A DNA stretch of 64,000 bases from Corbicula japonica (taxonomy: Eukaryota > Mollusca > Bivalvia > Venerida > Cyrenidae), in the NCBI GenBank assembly GCA_038501625.1, contig JAZAYU010000127.1, positions 1,550,001-1,614,000 of the forward strand. Reading direction: 5' to 3'. The position numbers and the translations under genes were made by a program. Of this stretch, positions 31,521 through 42,520 are shown piece by piece; within the stretch, counting starts at the first letter, position 1, and every line of letters starts with the position of its first letter. The notes below the pieces were generated by a model. That model was not told the origin of the DNA. It saw nothing but the letters and a program-made list of their open reading frames with translations, and did not search any database.

Positions 31521-33595
31521 TGTAAGGTACCATCCCGTAGTTGCCTTATTAGTCAAAGATGCAAGTGGTTTATGGATAAAACTGTTCACTGAAATTTGCC
31601 TGTTTAATAAGAGTGACGGTCTTAAGCACATACGGACGCCGCTGTGTTTTTATGCAATGTGCTGATCCTGTTTACAATATAATACCACTTTAGACAAGTG
31701 CGCGTTGTCTTTTATAATAACCTGTAAGCATGTTCAGCCACTCTTGTGTACTACATGCAGACAAGTAACCCGAGTGTTGGAATCGATTTCACTCCAGTAA
31801 GATGTGCGCGAACAAGTAACTTCGGTTAGCAAATCCAAGTGAAGTTGTCACTTTTAATAACCTGTAAGCATGCAAGATCACCCCTGTGAACTGTATGCAA
31901 ACAAGTAACCTTGGTTACTGGAATCGGATTCAAGCCATCTTCCTAATAACTTATAAGCACGCAGGATCACCCCGTGAACTGTATGCAAACAAGTAACATT
32001 TTTATGGGTTCCTTGCTGGGGCTTGTGTTATAGTTTAATAATAGACTAACAAACGCCTGGGTAAACAGTGCACAAATTTAATGCTCCGCTTGTATAGAAC
32101 TATTAGAGATAAACTTTCATCATCAAAATAATGTCATGTTCAGCGAGGGACCTAGCCTATGTAATGGGATCTTCTTATTACAATATACATATAACAGTGC
32201 AATTGAGATCATCTTCATGGTTACATATATACATAGAGCTACTATATATTACGGTACTCAGAATCTCGGCATAAATATAGATCAACCTGCGTGTACCTAC
32301 TTCATTATGAAGTATACGTGTGTAGATCTAGATCTAGCTCTATTATGAAATGGGATCTAATCTGCTATGCCATTATATACTGAAATCCACTATTACTATT
32401 TGGTGGTCGGAGACCAATACAACACCTTGGATCTGCGATGATGTGGTACTTCACCATTTTAATGATAGTAACTCGAGGCTCAGACTTCTTATTTTTGAAA
32501 TGGCTGAAATGACTTGTAGCCAGTGTGCGTGTAAAATGCTCTTTTACTAATAATAAAGGTAGAACTGCATAACAGTGTTTGTCGTACCTTAAATTTCTCA
32601 GATCTATATAAATATGTATATATTTATATTTTTGGTATGAGCAAAATAGCTGCTGTAAGCTGTACTGCTTATAAAGCTGTTAAAGCACTCGGAGTGTACA
32701 CTGCGAGAAGAAGATGCAGACTGAATGATTTGCGCGGTATTTATACCCTACAGACAGTACCACATGACCGCATTATCCAATCACAAAGCTGGCTCTTAAG
32801 GGGGTAATGTGATGAGTCCGAGACAAGTCTCAAAGCTCTATAAATAAAACAATTTTATAATACTGGCTTCCTACTGGCTCCTTAATTAAATTGAAAAAGC
32901 CACAATATTAACAAATATAAAATACAGAAACACGCATATAAAGAAAAAGCCACGGAAATTTTACATTGCGTAATAACATCATACTGATGAACATGCTACG
33001 CTCATGGATATAGTTCTAAAACTCACAAAAACTGAACAAACATACATTATAAATGTGGCTCTAATGGGCTAACACTCTATTTTAAGTGTAATAACATGTT
33101 AATAAAATAGATTTTGACAAAATTTAACGTTTTCATAAAAAGCCAGACGCTGACAACCGGAAGTAGTTCTGGAGTTAGACAGCCGCCATTGTTTAAATAA
33201 ACAAATATGGATACTGGATACCATGCTTAGAAAAGTTCAAATATCTTGAAATAATGTCATCCTATTGTGACAAAAACTGTTTCATATCGTGCACAAATAA
33301 TTTGAACATTTGTACATTCATTGAATAGACGTTACTTAAAGGTTTACGGGAGTTATTCACCCTTAAAAACTCTCTCAAAATTTACAAAGAAGATGCATGG
33401 AATTCATGAAATTCTACAAATTCGGCTGGAAATAACAGTCCATTGTTGTTCAAATGATAAAAATTGGTGAGTCCTAGTTTGTTTAATACACAATTATTAC
33501 AATGTGTGCACTTTGGATGTGAATATACCACAGAGGCATGTATATTATTAATTGTCATCACTTTTCATGACCTTGTAAGGGAACTCAACCTTACA
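31521..33595 (-). repeat. 5' LTR of the Gypsy element
   Basis: Matches 21423-23495 nearly base for base at an offset of 10098-10100. Differences noticed include one extra T near 31568, one extra base near 31709, an A/T near 31547 and A for G at 32522. It would carry the promoter for the element, running toward lower coordinates. Confidence 0.93.
32738..32745 (-). promoter_or_regulatory. TATA-like box in the 5' LTR
   Basis: The minus strand reads GGGTATAAATACCGCGC here, a strong TATA match, followed about 20 nt downstream by TCAGTCT, an initiator-like sequence. The same pair occurs in the other LTR (22638-22645). The start site is not proven. Confidence 0.5.
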
Positions 33596-33764
33596 CTATC
33601 AATGCCATCTGATAACGGTCTGCACTGTTTGCTTTTTTTCTGAAGTAACCAATTCAAAAAGCGAACTGTGCAGATCCTGATCAGACGTCATGGACATGTT
33701 GACTGATCTGGATCTACACTGTATGCTCATGCCATAAAGGCATATATTTGGAAGAAAGGATTAA
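33596..33764. mobile_element. Right half of the GATC-rich MITE split by the retrotransposon
   Basis: AATGCCATCTGATAACGG, CAGATCCTGATCAGACG and CTGATCTGGATCTACACTG lead to the right end TTTGGAAGAAAGGATTAA. It continues the element broken at 21422. Confidence 0.75.
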
Positions 33765-33960
33765 GGGCAACAGAAATTTTGATAAAACTGATGTCATCCA
33801 AATGAAACGTAAAAACTTAACAAAAAATCAGAATTGTGGGGACAAAGCACCAGACAATTTTAAGTATGTGGTGTCAGTTTTGTTGGAGACTGGCTAATTT
33901 ATCTAAAGATAGTTACCAAACTCATTTAGTACCACAAAGACAAACGTGTGAATTCACCAA

Positions 33961-34083
33961 GTCCCAAGATTATAAATCTGAGAATTGAAACCAGTCTCAA
34001 ATCTCAAGGATAAGTCCATTTCAGCCAATCAGATGCTTGAGATTTGAGACTGGTTTCAAATCTCCGTTTTATAATTTTCAGCT
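33961..34083. mobile_element. Palindromic MITE with an arm deletion
   Basis: Starts GTCCCAAGATTATAAATC and ends TTATAATTTTCAGCT, followed by CAG. The left inner arm lacks about 25 bp (AAGGATAAGTCCATTTCAGCC), so the hairpin is no longer symmetric. Confidence 0.75.
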
Positions 34084-34441
34084 CAGAATTGCTTTTTGTA
34101 TGCTCACAAATAGGTATTAACCACATCCAAGTAATTTTCTGATGGGCAATTTAGGTTTGTTTCCCCCAGTTTAAGACAGGTCATATTATGGGATCACCCA
34201 TAGTGGGCTGCATCCACAGCAATATCTGCTCAATATTTACATTCCTATTGATTTCTTCGTTTAAAAAAAAATCGGTTCATTTTGCATGAACCTCATGACC
34301 CGTAATGACGCCAGTAACGTCATGGCTGTTACTATTGAAAACTCCCACGTATTACTCCCCCTTTTCACTTAATACTAATTTTTGAAAGCGTTCGACTTAA
34401 GTTTATTTAAAGAAAAAAATGAATAAAATGTAAATATAAGT

Positions 34442-34559
34442 AATGATTCTTATTTTGGTGCGTTTCATGCAGATTGGACGTGCACGCGAGAGCTGGCAAA
34501 TTTGCCAGCTCTCGTGTTCTAGTCCAATCTGCATGAACCGCACCAAAATAAGAATCATT
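34442..34559. repeat. Long inverted repeat next to the last NR5A exon
   Basis: Two 59-bp arms meet exactly between 34500 and 34501. AATGATTCTTATTTTGGTG is mirrored by CACCAAAATAAGAATCATT, and the centre is GCTGGCAAA|TTTGCCAGC. Only a few arm positions are mismatched. It ends about 50 bp upstream of the exon 6 acceptor. It is unrelated in sequence to the other palindromic MITE. Confidence 0.92.
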
Positions 34560-34609
34560 CCTTAAATAACTCTAACAGTTGTTGACCAATCTTCATAATT
34601 TAATTTCAG

Positions 34610-34857
34610 ATGTCCCCAACCTTGAGAGTCAAGAATTCGTCGAAAGTTGTCAGGAAAAAGTCCAAGCTGTGCTGATGGAATATTGTGTCAATTTCTACCC
34701 AAATGTCAAGGACAAATTCAGTCAAGTGTTGCTACGGTTACCAGACATCAAGTTAGCTAGCATTTGTGGTGAAGAGTTTCTGTATAGCAAACATTTAACG
34801 GGTGAATTACCTGAACATACTCTACTAATGGAGATGCTGCACTCGAAGAAGAAATAA
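34610..34857 (+). CDS. NR5A (FTZ-F1): NR5A final exon: end of ligand-binding domain and AF-2
   Basis: Acceptor TTTAATTTCAG; A-T completes the Asp codon begun in exon 5. The frame reads DVPNLESQEFVESCQEKVQA, then VLMEYCVNFYPNVKDKF, then SQVLLRLPDIKLASICGEEF, then LYSKHLTGELPEHTLLMEML and HSKKK, ending in TAA. LLRLP, the LY.KHL segment and the AF-2 helix LLMEML are all in NR5A positions. The AF-2 helix recruits coactivators. A Met at 34579 lies in the intron and is not a start. Together the exons give at least 497 residues. Confidence 0.95.
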
Positions 34858-36031
34858 ATCAAGGGAGACAATTATTTCAAATTTTGAAATTAACCAAGGG
34901 AAATGATGTTCAAATTGAAAACCTGGGATGTCAACATGGCTGTTGACATAGTGTAATTAACATACATTAATTCAATTCCTGTATAAGCTACTTTTGTTCA
35001 ATGTTCATCAAACATTCATTTTGAAGGCTAGTATTTGTTTAATGTATTCATTTTAGGTAAGGAAATCTCATTCAACATAATATGTTTGCCTACTAATATT
35101 TATCAATGATTTGACATTAACTATTCAGTGAGCACTAATAATATAAAATGTTTTGATTTGAAGGTTATTTCTGCTTCTTTACTTGAAAACACTGGAACCT
35201 TTTTGCTTACAGCCTATTATCAGATATATCTAAAGCTGTTACGCAATTTAAATAATAGTTCAATTTTCACTGATTGAAAACAGGTTATGAATGTAGCTTT
35301 CATTTACTTCATTGATTATTTAAACAGTTTAACAAGGTACACCTGTAGTGTTAACTGGATTTGAAGTGGCTCCTGGCCTGGTAGTTAACTACTTTGCTAG
35401 CTATCCTTAGCTTGTGGGTTTGAAACCCGAAGCAAGTTCCAAACTTCTGAATGCCTCTCTGTTTTAACACACAAAAAATGGTTGTTGCTATACACCAGAC
35501 TCTGCTTACTTCTTAAATGAGCTAAAAAGATCTAGGGTAAGGCATCTAGATTTCTTGTATATAAAACCGTCCACATCCATAAATGCTTCTTGTAGAAGGC
35601 CGATCAGAAAACTGAAACTGGAGACAGGTCTCCAAACTCAGTTTCATGATCTTGGGAAACTGAAAATTGTTGCCATTCTTGACTTCAAGGCATGATGTAC
35701 TTCCACTTCTACTAACCCCTATGTTGACATTGTTTGCAACAGCTCCACTGATGTTAACTATGTAATTATTGTTGATGTGTAAATGAATTTGCATTGATAA
35801 GTGCTACGTATTAACCTCCGAAAAGCCAACTTTGGGCTTATCTGTCCAACAGAAGTGCTGATATTTTTAACTGCTCGAAATTTGATTATTTTACTTACTT
35901 TCTCATTTCCTTTTTTTCACAATGTTTTTTTTCTGTTAAGTATATTTTTCAGTTTTTGAAATGGGGTTATAACAGTTTCTGTTAATGGATGTAGTTTTAA
36001 AAGTGCCATTTCTTAGAACTGTGTCCAGAAG
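34858..36031 (+). other. NR5A 3' untranslated region or flank
   Basis: AT-rich sequence after the stop codon. No AATAAA occurs close to the stop; the first ones noticed are far downstream (36691, 41737), so the 3' end cannot be placed. At 35600-35665 there is one half-arm of the palindromic MITE (GAAACTGGAGACAGGTC ... TTTCATGATCTTGGG). Confidence 0.5.
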
Positions 36032-36350
36032 TGTGATATGTTATTTATGCCCCCACAAAGTGGGAGGCATATAGAGTTGCACTCGTCTGTACGTCCCCAG
36101 ATCTTGTGGCATCAACTCCTCCTAAACTATAATGTGGATTTCTTTCAAACTTGCACAGATGATCAAGCAGGATGTGTACATGATCGTAAAGAAATGATTT
36201 TTTCCTGTGACTGTTTTTACCAGAGTTATGGCCCTTTGTTATTAAAAATTATGTTGCTGCAGTGGGGGCATCAGTGTCCAAGGACACATTCTAGTTTTTA
36301 CTATGTTGTTATGAATACCTTACCTTATACAATGATGAATGGAATGTAAT
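36032..36350. repeat. Interspersed repeat beginning ATGCCCCCACAAAGTGGG
   Basis: Contains ATGCCCCCACAAAGTGGGAG, CTGTACGTCCCCAGATC and GCAGTGGGGGCATCAGTGTC. The CCCCCAC / GTGGGGGCAT pair suggests an inverted-terminus element. The 103-aa ORF covering it appears incidental. Confidence 0.45.
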
Positions 36351-36440
36351 TTTAGCTCACAGTTCAAATCGGACATGTCTCATTTATTTTCTCAGTATTT
36401 TCAGAAAAAAATAGCAGCTGCCAGTACCACAGAAGATGAG

Positions 36441-36690
36441 CAAGTGTAGATCCTGATCAGGGCTAAAGGTTATAAAACTGAGATTTGAAACCAGTCTCAA
36501 GTCTCAAGCATCTGATTGGCTGAAATGCCAACCAGTTACCATTTCAGCCAATCAGATGCTTGAGATTTGAGACTGGTTTCCATGCTCAGTTTTATAACCT
36601 TGGGCAAAGATGGCCTTCATGTTCTGGCTGACCTGGATCTACATTGTTAGGGATAAAACCCCTATAATGATATGGAGTATAATATTATGG
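36441..36690. mobile_element. GATC-rich MITE fragment with nested palindromic MITE
   Basis: AGTGTAGATCCTGATCAG on the left and GGCTGACCTGGATCTACATTG on the right are halves of one hairpin module, separated by the palindromic element at 36461-36606. The right end is worn (TATGGAGTATAATATT). Confidence 0.7.
36461..36606. mobile_element. Palindromic MITE
   Basis: Starts GGCTAAAGGTTATAAAAC and ends TTTATAACCTTGGGCA; the centre reads GCCAACCAGTTACC. CAG precedes it and AAG follows, so one flank may have mutated. Confidence 0.8.
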
Positions 36691-37354
36691 AATAAATTGT
36701 TAGAGGTCAATACTTAACAGTGTTAATTAATACCTGTTACTGCTAACAATCTCTGGTTGTTATTGTTTCATTTTTCTATTAAGTATTTTCGAAAATCTAC
36801 TGTTGCTACCTTATTCAAAGTTCAGACAAAAGCATATGTAGACTTTACACATCCATGTTCAAAGTTCAGACATAAACATACATATTTTTTCAGCATCTTC
36901 TTTACTTAAGAATTTAAAAAAAGCATATGTATTATTTAAAAAAAGACTTCTTATTGCTGTTTATTTTTGCACCCCCCCCCCACCCACCCCCTGATTCTCA
37001 TTGGAAAAAGTATATTTTTTAATTGTTGACAAGTTTCTAAGAAAATAACTTGATACTTTTTAAATATTCATGTAATATAGTATGCATTAATTTATTTTGA
37101 ACTGGTGTTTCTAATTCCAAGTGCAGAGTCTTCCCTTTGATGGAATGCTAGACAAATCTTTTCAACCACAAACATAAACAATCATGTCACGTTACATACG
37201 ATGTTTTGGTTTGGCGTTTATATAATGCATTACTTAAAAACATAATCATTATTTTAATTAACTGTAAAAATCAGTCATGTGTATACATTCTCTTTTATTA
37301 CAAGGTACAAGAGATTTCCTTAGGACCGCTGCTGTCAGGTTTTTGTCTTCTTAC
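36691..37354. other. Non-coding stretch, nothing recognised
   Basis: AT-rich, with two similar segments around 36820 and 36850 (CAAAGTTCAGACA...CATA) and a C-rich run at 36970-36990. No gene seen. Confidence 0.45.
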
Positions 37355-37654
37355 TCTATGGATACTTCTTGTTTCCCATTTGCTTACAGTGTAGATCCAG
37401 ACCAGCCTGCTTGTCAATGCAGTCACTTCAGAAATAATAGATCCTGATCTGACCACTCCAGTGCCCAAGATCATAAAACTAAATCTGGAGATCAGTCTCA
37501 AATCTCAAGCATCTGATTGGCTGAAATGTCGACCAGTCGCCATTTCAGCCAATCAGATCCTTGAGATTTGAGACTGATCTCAAATATTAGTTTTATGATC
37601 TTGGGCCCTGTTGCACATGGGATATAAGCCATATCCCATGGATTAAAGGGTTAA
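37355..37654. mobile_element. GATC-rich MITE variant with nested palindromic MITE
   Basis: Contains AGTGTAGATCCAGACCAGCC and TCAGAAATAATAGATCC, and a right end CCCATGGATTAAAGGGTTAA. The AAGCCATATCCCATGG terminus defines a sub-type also seen near 59575 and 62065. The palindromic element at 37462 interrupts it. Confidence 0.7.
37462..37607. mobile_element. Palindromic MITE, symmetric-end type
   Basis: 146 bp. Starts TGCCCAAGATCATAAAAC and ends TTTTATGATCTTGGGCC. Flanked by CAG on the left and CTG on the right, consistent with a CWG target plus one change. Confidence 0.85.
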
Positions 37655-38087
37655 CAATTTACTCAGTGTTTACATCTTTTATCTTGTGGACAACCATTTC
37701 AGATCTGTTCTGGATCTACACTGTTTGCCCTCGTAATAAAGTTGTATATGTTAAGTAAAGAGTTAAGATGAGAATGTTCAGAAAAATGTTTGCGATGTTA
37801 TAGAAAGTCTTTATAGGGCTCATTGTTATGTCATCATTTAGTGCTATGTTATGTATTTTGCTATCTATGTTACAAATGGTAACGTTTGTTGCAAGGAATT
37901 GTTTCTGTGAAACAGATTAGAGTATACCAAAATGTTTTCTGTGTTTAATCTCATTCTAGCAGATTGTATGGACTAGATTCATCACACATAAAGATGTCTT
38001 TATAAAAAAGAAACTTGAAAAATAATGCTTTCTAAAAGATGTATTCTAAAATTAGCATACACATAAAGTTTTTTGCAAAGGTGAACA

Positions 38088-38190
38088 TTGTAGATCCAGA
38101 TCAGCTGGCACATCCGTGCCACATGGTAAGGATGTACATCCGTCCCTGAATAGCCATCTGGTCATAAAGTACACTGTGTATGTTAACAAA
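38088..38190. mobile_element. GATC-rich MITE fragment
   Basis: CATTGTAGATCCAGATCAGC, TGGCACATCCGTGCCA and GGATGTACATCCGTCC are one hairpin module without terminal repeats. Confidence 0.6.
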
Positions 38191-38262
38191 TTTACCCCAT
38201 GAACCTTAAACAGACTGACTCAAGTACTACAGAATGTGAGTCCGTTACATTCAGCAGTTCAG

Positions 38263-38399
38263 GGCCCATGATCATAGAACTAATAGTGGGGACCAGTCTC
38301 AAATCTCGAGCATCTGATTGGCCGAAATGGCGACCAGTTGCCAATCAGATTATTGAGATTTGAGATTGGTTTCCAGATTTAGTTTTATGATCTTGGGCA
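38263..38399. mobile_element. Palindromic MITE with CAG duplication
   Basis: Starts GGCCCATGATCATAGAAC and ends TTTTATGATCTTGGGCA, flanked by CAG at 38260-38262 and 38400-38402. A short deletion removed part of the right inner arm (CAGTTGCCAATCAGA). Confidence 0.85.
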
Positions 38400-38699
38400 C
38401 AGTTTTAAACATTGGAAACAACTTGGTGCACTCTGTCAGGGGTTTTGTGTGCGCATTTAATGTTTGTATCAAAACAAATGATATTTTTAAAATGAAATTG
38501 ACATACTGGTATTTTTACAGCATTATATAATTTATTGATTTGCTTTCTAGTGTAAAGAAAGTGTTAGATAACAAAATGTAATGAAATGAAAATATTTTAA
38601 GAGATTGTTTAAGACTGAAATCAAGTTTTTAAATGATATTAATATTCAACTTTTTTTTTCCATTACTCCATTGGCTGTGGTTTTTATTGACTTTTATTC

Positions 38700-38905
38700 A
38701 TGCGCAAACAGTGTAGATCAAGATCAGCCAGTATGTCTATGCCTTTGATCATGATCTACACTATTAGCTTTCAGATTCATTGGGTTATTTCTGACCAAGA
38801 GGCAACCAGTAATGATTCAGATCAGCCAGCACATCTGTGCCATCTGATCAGGTTCTGTACTGTTGGCCTCTGGTTGCACACACAATATAAAGTCAATAGT
38901 TAATC
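38700..38905. mobile_element. GATC-rich MITE fragment
   Basis: CAGTGTAGATCAAGATCAGC, TGATCATGATCTACAC and CCATCTGATCAGGTTCTG form two hairpin modules. The termini are not clear. Confidence 0.6.
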
Positions 38906-39467
38906 AGAGGAAGTATTTTAAGTTATTTGTACAATGTTTTCTTGAATGAAATACATCTCATTTGTTTTTCTTTTTAAAGTTTTAAAGGATTTAAATGTGA
39001 CCAATACCCACAAACAATAAAAGCAACACAATTCTGGTGTTTAAATTGGAAATTTGCACAGTTAAATCTGTAGGCATTTCAAATACTGGTATATACTAAA
39101 TGTTTAGTAACTGAGGAAAATTCACAAATTCTAATTCTTTAACATTTGTAAAGCCTGCGAGTGCTGAGCATTTGCTACCAGTGTAGACCAAGATCTGCCA
39201 GTACATCTGTGTAGTTTGGAGAGAGTCAAGACTATTCTTGAAATTTGTTCGTGCTCAAACTATGAAGAATTACAGAACTAGTCAAATTCACACGGACAGC
39301 ATATTTTTTTAAGGGTTAAATGAAGGTACCAGTTTTAATGATTATTCACAAATTATTAAGTACATGAAACTACTTGACAAAGTCTTCCACTTTAATTATA
39401 GAATCATTGGCACATCTGTGATGTGTTTGTGTAGAATTTTCTTTTTTAAAAGGTAATTTCTGAAAAT
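38906..39467. other. Non-coding stretch, nothing recognised
   Basis: AT-rich sequence with one short GATC-rich remnant near 39180 (ACCAAGATCTGCCAGTAC). No gene seen. Confidence 0.45.
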
Positions 39468-39602
39468 TGTCATACAACTGAGAATGGAAACCAGCCAGAG
39501 ATCTCAGAATTTTGATTGGTTGAAATTAAACACAGTTCCAGAACTGAACAATTAAATGCTTTAGGTTTGAGACTGGTTTCCATTCTCAGTTTATAATGCC
39601 CA
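39468..39602. mobile_element. Old palindromic MITE copy
   Basis: CAACTGAGAATGGAAACCAG on the left and GAGACTGGTTTCCATTCTCA on the right are still complementary. The centre has decayed (GATTGGTTGAAATTAAACAC). Confidence 0.65.
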
Positions 39603-40488
39603 GCCTAGGGGAAGTGCTCCTTCAGTTTAATGGTGAACAAATAAACATCGCTATGCTGTGATAAAATGGTATTTTATTCTGTCTCTTGGTAATTCTATTC
39701 AGAATTGTAAGAGTTTAAGGCATTGACCTTAAGTCAGGACACTGAATTATTTAGTCTTTACAGATAAGATTTGTGGTCATTGTAACTGTAAATATCTTCT
39801 TGCAACTGTAGGCTGACATTTGAAAATGTGCATTTATAGTCCAAAACAAAAGGGACTCATTCGGTGGGTAATGTCATAATGACAATGTTCCCCATATGTT
39901 GTTTTAAGCAATTCTTTTTTGTATGCCATTATAGCTGTTGCTTATAAAAAATATGGCTTGAGCTTGCTACCTCAGTTGACTGAGTTGTGGGTTAAATCAA
40001 GGTCCTTAAGCTTTTGACTGTTATTTGAGGGGGTATGGGGAATTGCATACTGTCATGTTTCATCTGAATCACAATGTCATGATTAAGAAAATCTTTAAAA
40101 ATGTTTGGGGTTAAACTGAAAATGGCAGCTTTACTTTAATAACATAAAAAAATGTATAGCTAAAATACCACACATTCTGTTTCAAATTCCCAGATCTTTT
40201 TTCTGTTTGAAACAGCTGGGTTTTTTTATTTTTTTCTTGCTTGCTTGAAAAGGCATTGTTTAAACAATATTCTCTTTTATTGATGCTTTCTTATGGTATT
40301 TTTTTTATTAAAACATAGCTTTGTTCACTTTTACAATTGTTAGTTTGTTACAATACAGCCTTTTTTTTTACAAATCCAGAAACTATGTTTAATGTTTAAG
40401 GTTTTGCTAATTTAGCTCAATTTAATCATGGATTTTAGTTTAGCTTCAAATTTAACACAATAGTTTTATTACTGCACAACTCGTGTGT
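39603..40488. other. Non-coding stretch, nothing recognised
   Basis: AT-rich sequence with homopolymer T runs. No exon, RNA gene or repeat family recognised. Confidence 0.45.
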
Positions 40489-40627
40489 TAAACCTTAATT
40501 CCATAGATACACTTTTATGGCGTGGGTGAAAAGTGTAGACCCAGATATTTGGGCACCTCCCTCCCTGATCTGGATCTACACTTGTAGCACATGCGTAAAA
40601 ATGCTTATATATGGAGGAAAGGGTTAA
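40489..40627. mobile_element. Short TTAA-type GATC-rich MITE
   Basis: Starts TTAAACCTTAATTCCATAG and ends TATATATGGAGGAAAGGGTTAA-type sequence (last bases AAAGGGTTAA). One internal hairpin only, AGTGTAGACCCAGATA / TGATCTGGATCTACACT; the second is deleted. Confidence 0.75.
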
Positions 40628-40775
40628 TAGCACAAAAACAAATTAAACTGTGAACTTGCGCCTCTGTTAAAAAGATGCAACAATGTTAAAATTGTGAAAT
40701 TAATGCTGATACTGCTTGTATGTGATATAAATTAAGGTCTTTTATACATATGTTATGATTATATCTGAAAAGTGC

Positions 40776-40905
40776 TTTTTATTGTCTTACATATGTGCTA
40801 GTGCTCCAAAATGTTACACGAGTAAAACACAATTTTTTTATTGTCTTACATATGTGCTAGTGTTCCAAAAAGTTACATGAGAAAACAAAATTTTTTTTCA
40901 ACTAA
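40776..40905. repeat. Two-unit tandem repeat, ~66 bp
   Basis: TTATTGTCTTACATATGTGC followed by TAGTG(C/T)TCCAAAA(T/A)GTTACA occurs twice in direct order. Confidence 0.75.
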
Positions 40906-41248
40906 TTTAACTATAGATTTAGGACTTGATATAAAACTGATCTAAAGTTGGCATAATTCAATATGAAATAGGCACAGTATAATACCAAGCCTTGACATAT
41001 TTTTGATATTGTTAAATCAGTTTTACTTATAAGGAAATTACTTACTTTAGAAATAACAGTAACATTGAGAAATAATTTCAACCTGCTTTATGGATGGTGA
41101 TCTCTGGTACTCGGGAGAAATTTTTCGATTTCAAACATATTTAATGGGAAAATGTTCACCTTTTTCAAAACAAGTCGGTCAAAGCATGTTAATCAACTGA
41201 TGTTAGGTTTTAAAATTTGATGTTAACTCTTTACTCAATAGATATGCC

Positions 41249-41486
41249 TTAACCCTTTCCTCCATATACACGTTTACGCATGTGTGACCAGTGTAGATCC
41301 AGATCAGACGGCACATCCATGCCGTCTGATCAGGATCTGCACTGGTCACATTTTGGTCAGAAATAACCTAATGAATCCAAAAGCGAACAGTTTAAAACCT
41401 GATCACATGGCACAGATGTGTCAGCTGATCTGGATCTAAACTGTTCACCCACACAATAAAGGTGTATCTATGGAGGAAAGGGTTAA
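41249..41486. mobile_element. TTAA-type GATC-rich MITE, near-complete
   Basis: 238 bp, starting TTAACCCTTTCCTCCATA and ending CTATGGAGGAAAGGGTTAA. Hairpin 1 is GTAGATCCAGATCAGACGG to its complement; the spacer is TTGGTCAGAAATAACCTAA; hairpin 2 is AGTTTAAAACCTGATCACA to CTGATCTGGATCTAAACTG. This is a good reference copy. A further GGAGTGAAGGGTTA remnant follows to about 41512. Confidence 0.88.
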
Positions 41487-41512
41487 ACCTGTATCTATGG
41501 AGTGAAGGGTTA

Positions 41513-41869
41513 TATCAAAAGTTGTGTAATCGTTTAAGTTAGAATTCCTTTAGTTTCCCAACTTATCAAAACCTACTAAATATTAGCAAGTGACTAACAA
41601 AACCATTTTAAGATTTAGCAAGACACAATAGTCTTAATCATCTTTTGAGTTTAATTTTAATATATTGTTATTTGTTTTAAGCATATTTGTATATAAGATG
41701 ATTGTCGGACTATTGCATTGTACAAAGATAATACTAAATAAAATCTACTAAAGTTATCATGTGTTTCTTGTTCATTTCTTCGTCTTTGATGATAATTATA
41801 TGGTGAAATGTGAACAAAAATAATCGTTTACAGCAAGCCACATCAGATTCAGCTCAAAATCTGATTTAT
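41513..41869. other. Non-coding stretch with an AATAAA
   Basis: AT-rich. AATAAA occurs at 41737-41742. It could be a distal NR5A polyadenylation signal if the 3' UTR were ~7 kb, but nothing here proves that. Confidence 0.35.
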
Positions 41870-42520
41870 TTGCCCCCTCTGCTAAGCGGAAAGGCGGGTC
41901 TAGGAATGGTCTTTGTCCGTCTGTTCCATGTGTGGGTGTGTGCAGATTTCATGTCAAGTCAATAACTTCTCAACTCCTGGAAGGAATTCCATTAAACTTC
42001 AATCAAATGTGCAGAACTCATTTTGCAACCTGGCTTGCTCAAGGTCACCAGAGGTGTTTAAAGATTTGAACCATGTACTTGGTGTCCAGACCATATCTTC
42101 AGATCCCTTTAAAGAATTTCATGAAACTTTGGTCAAATATCAAGACCATGTGCAGAACCCATGTTCCAACCTGGCCAGCTCAAGGTCCAGGCCACTTGTG
42201 GTGTTTCAACGTTTGAACCGTGTATTTCCTGTCTGCATCATAACTTTTAAACCCCTGGAAGTAATTTCATAACACTGGTCAAATGTTCACCCAATCGAGA
42301 CGATGTGCAGAACCCATTTCCCAACCAGGCCAGGTTTAAAGATTTCAGACATGTATTTTGTGTCAGCTCCATTACTTCCAAACCCCTAGAAAGAATTTCA
42401 TGAACTCTTGGTCAAATGCAAACCTCATAGAGACGATGTCGAAACGTGTGTTTCAACAATGCTGGCTCAAGGTCGAGGTCACAAGTGTTGGTCAAAGGTT
42501 TGAGTACCCCCAAGCTTAGC
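41870..42520. repeat. Degenerate tandem repeat with GTGCAGAACCCAT core
   Basis: Units of roughly 115-145 bp carry TCAAATGT / GTGCAGAACCCAT, CCAACCTGGC, CAAGGTC and CCCTGGAA..AATTTCATGA. About five diverged units are visible. The 119-aa ORF is repeat-derived. Confidence 0.65.

Larger units (their letters stand above)
21423..33595 (-). mobile_element. Ty3/Gypsy LTR retrotransposon, nearly intact, three ORFs
   Basis: About 12.2 kb, transcribed from right to left. Order on the minus strand: 5' LTR (31521-33595), primer-binding site, gag (31292-29877), pol in the -1 frame (29979-26149), a third ORF (25649-23997), polypurine tract, 3' LTR (21423-23495). The order protease, RT, RNase H, integrase identifies Ty3/Gypsy. 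The LTRs differ at only a handful of positions (two 1-bp indels and a few substitutions noticed), so the insertion is recent. No clear target duplication was found: the flanks are ATCACAT on the left and CTATCAAT on the right. It interrupts a GATC-rich MITE in the last NR5A intron, antisense to the host gene. Confidence 0.95.
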
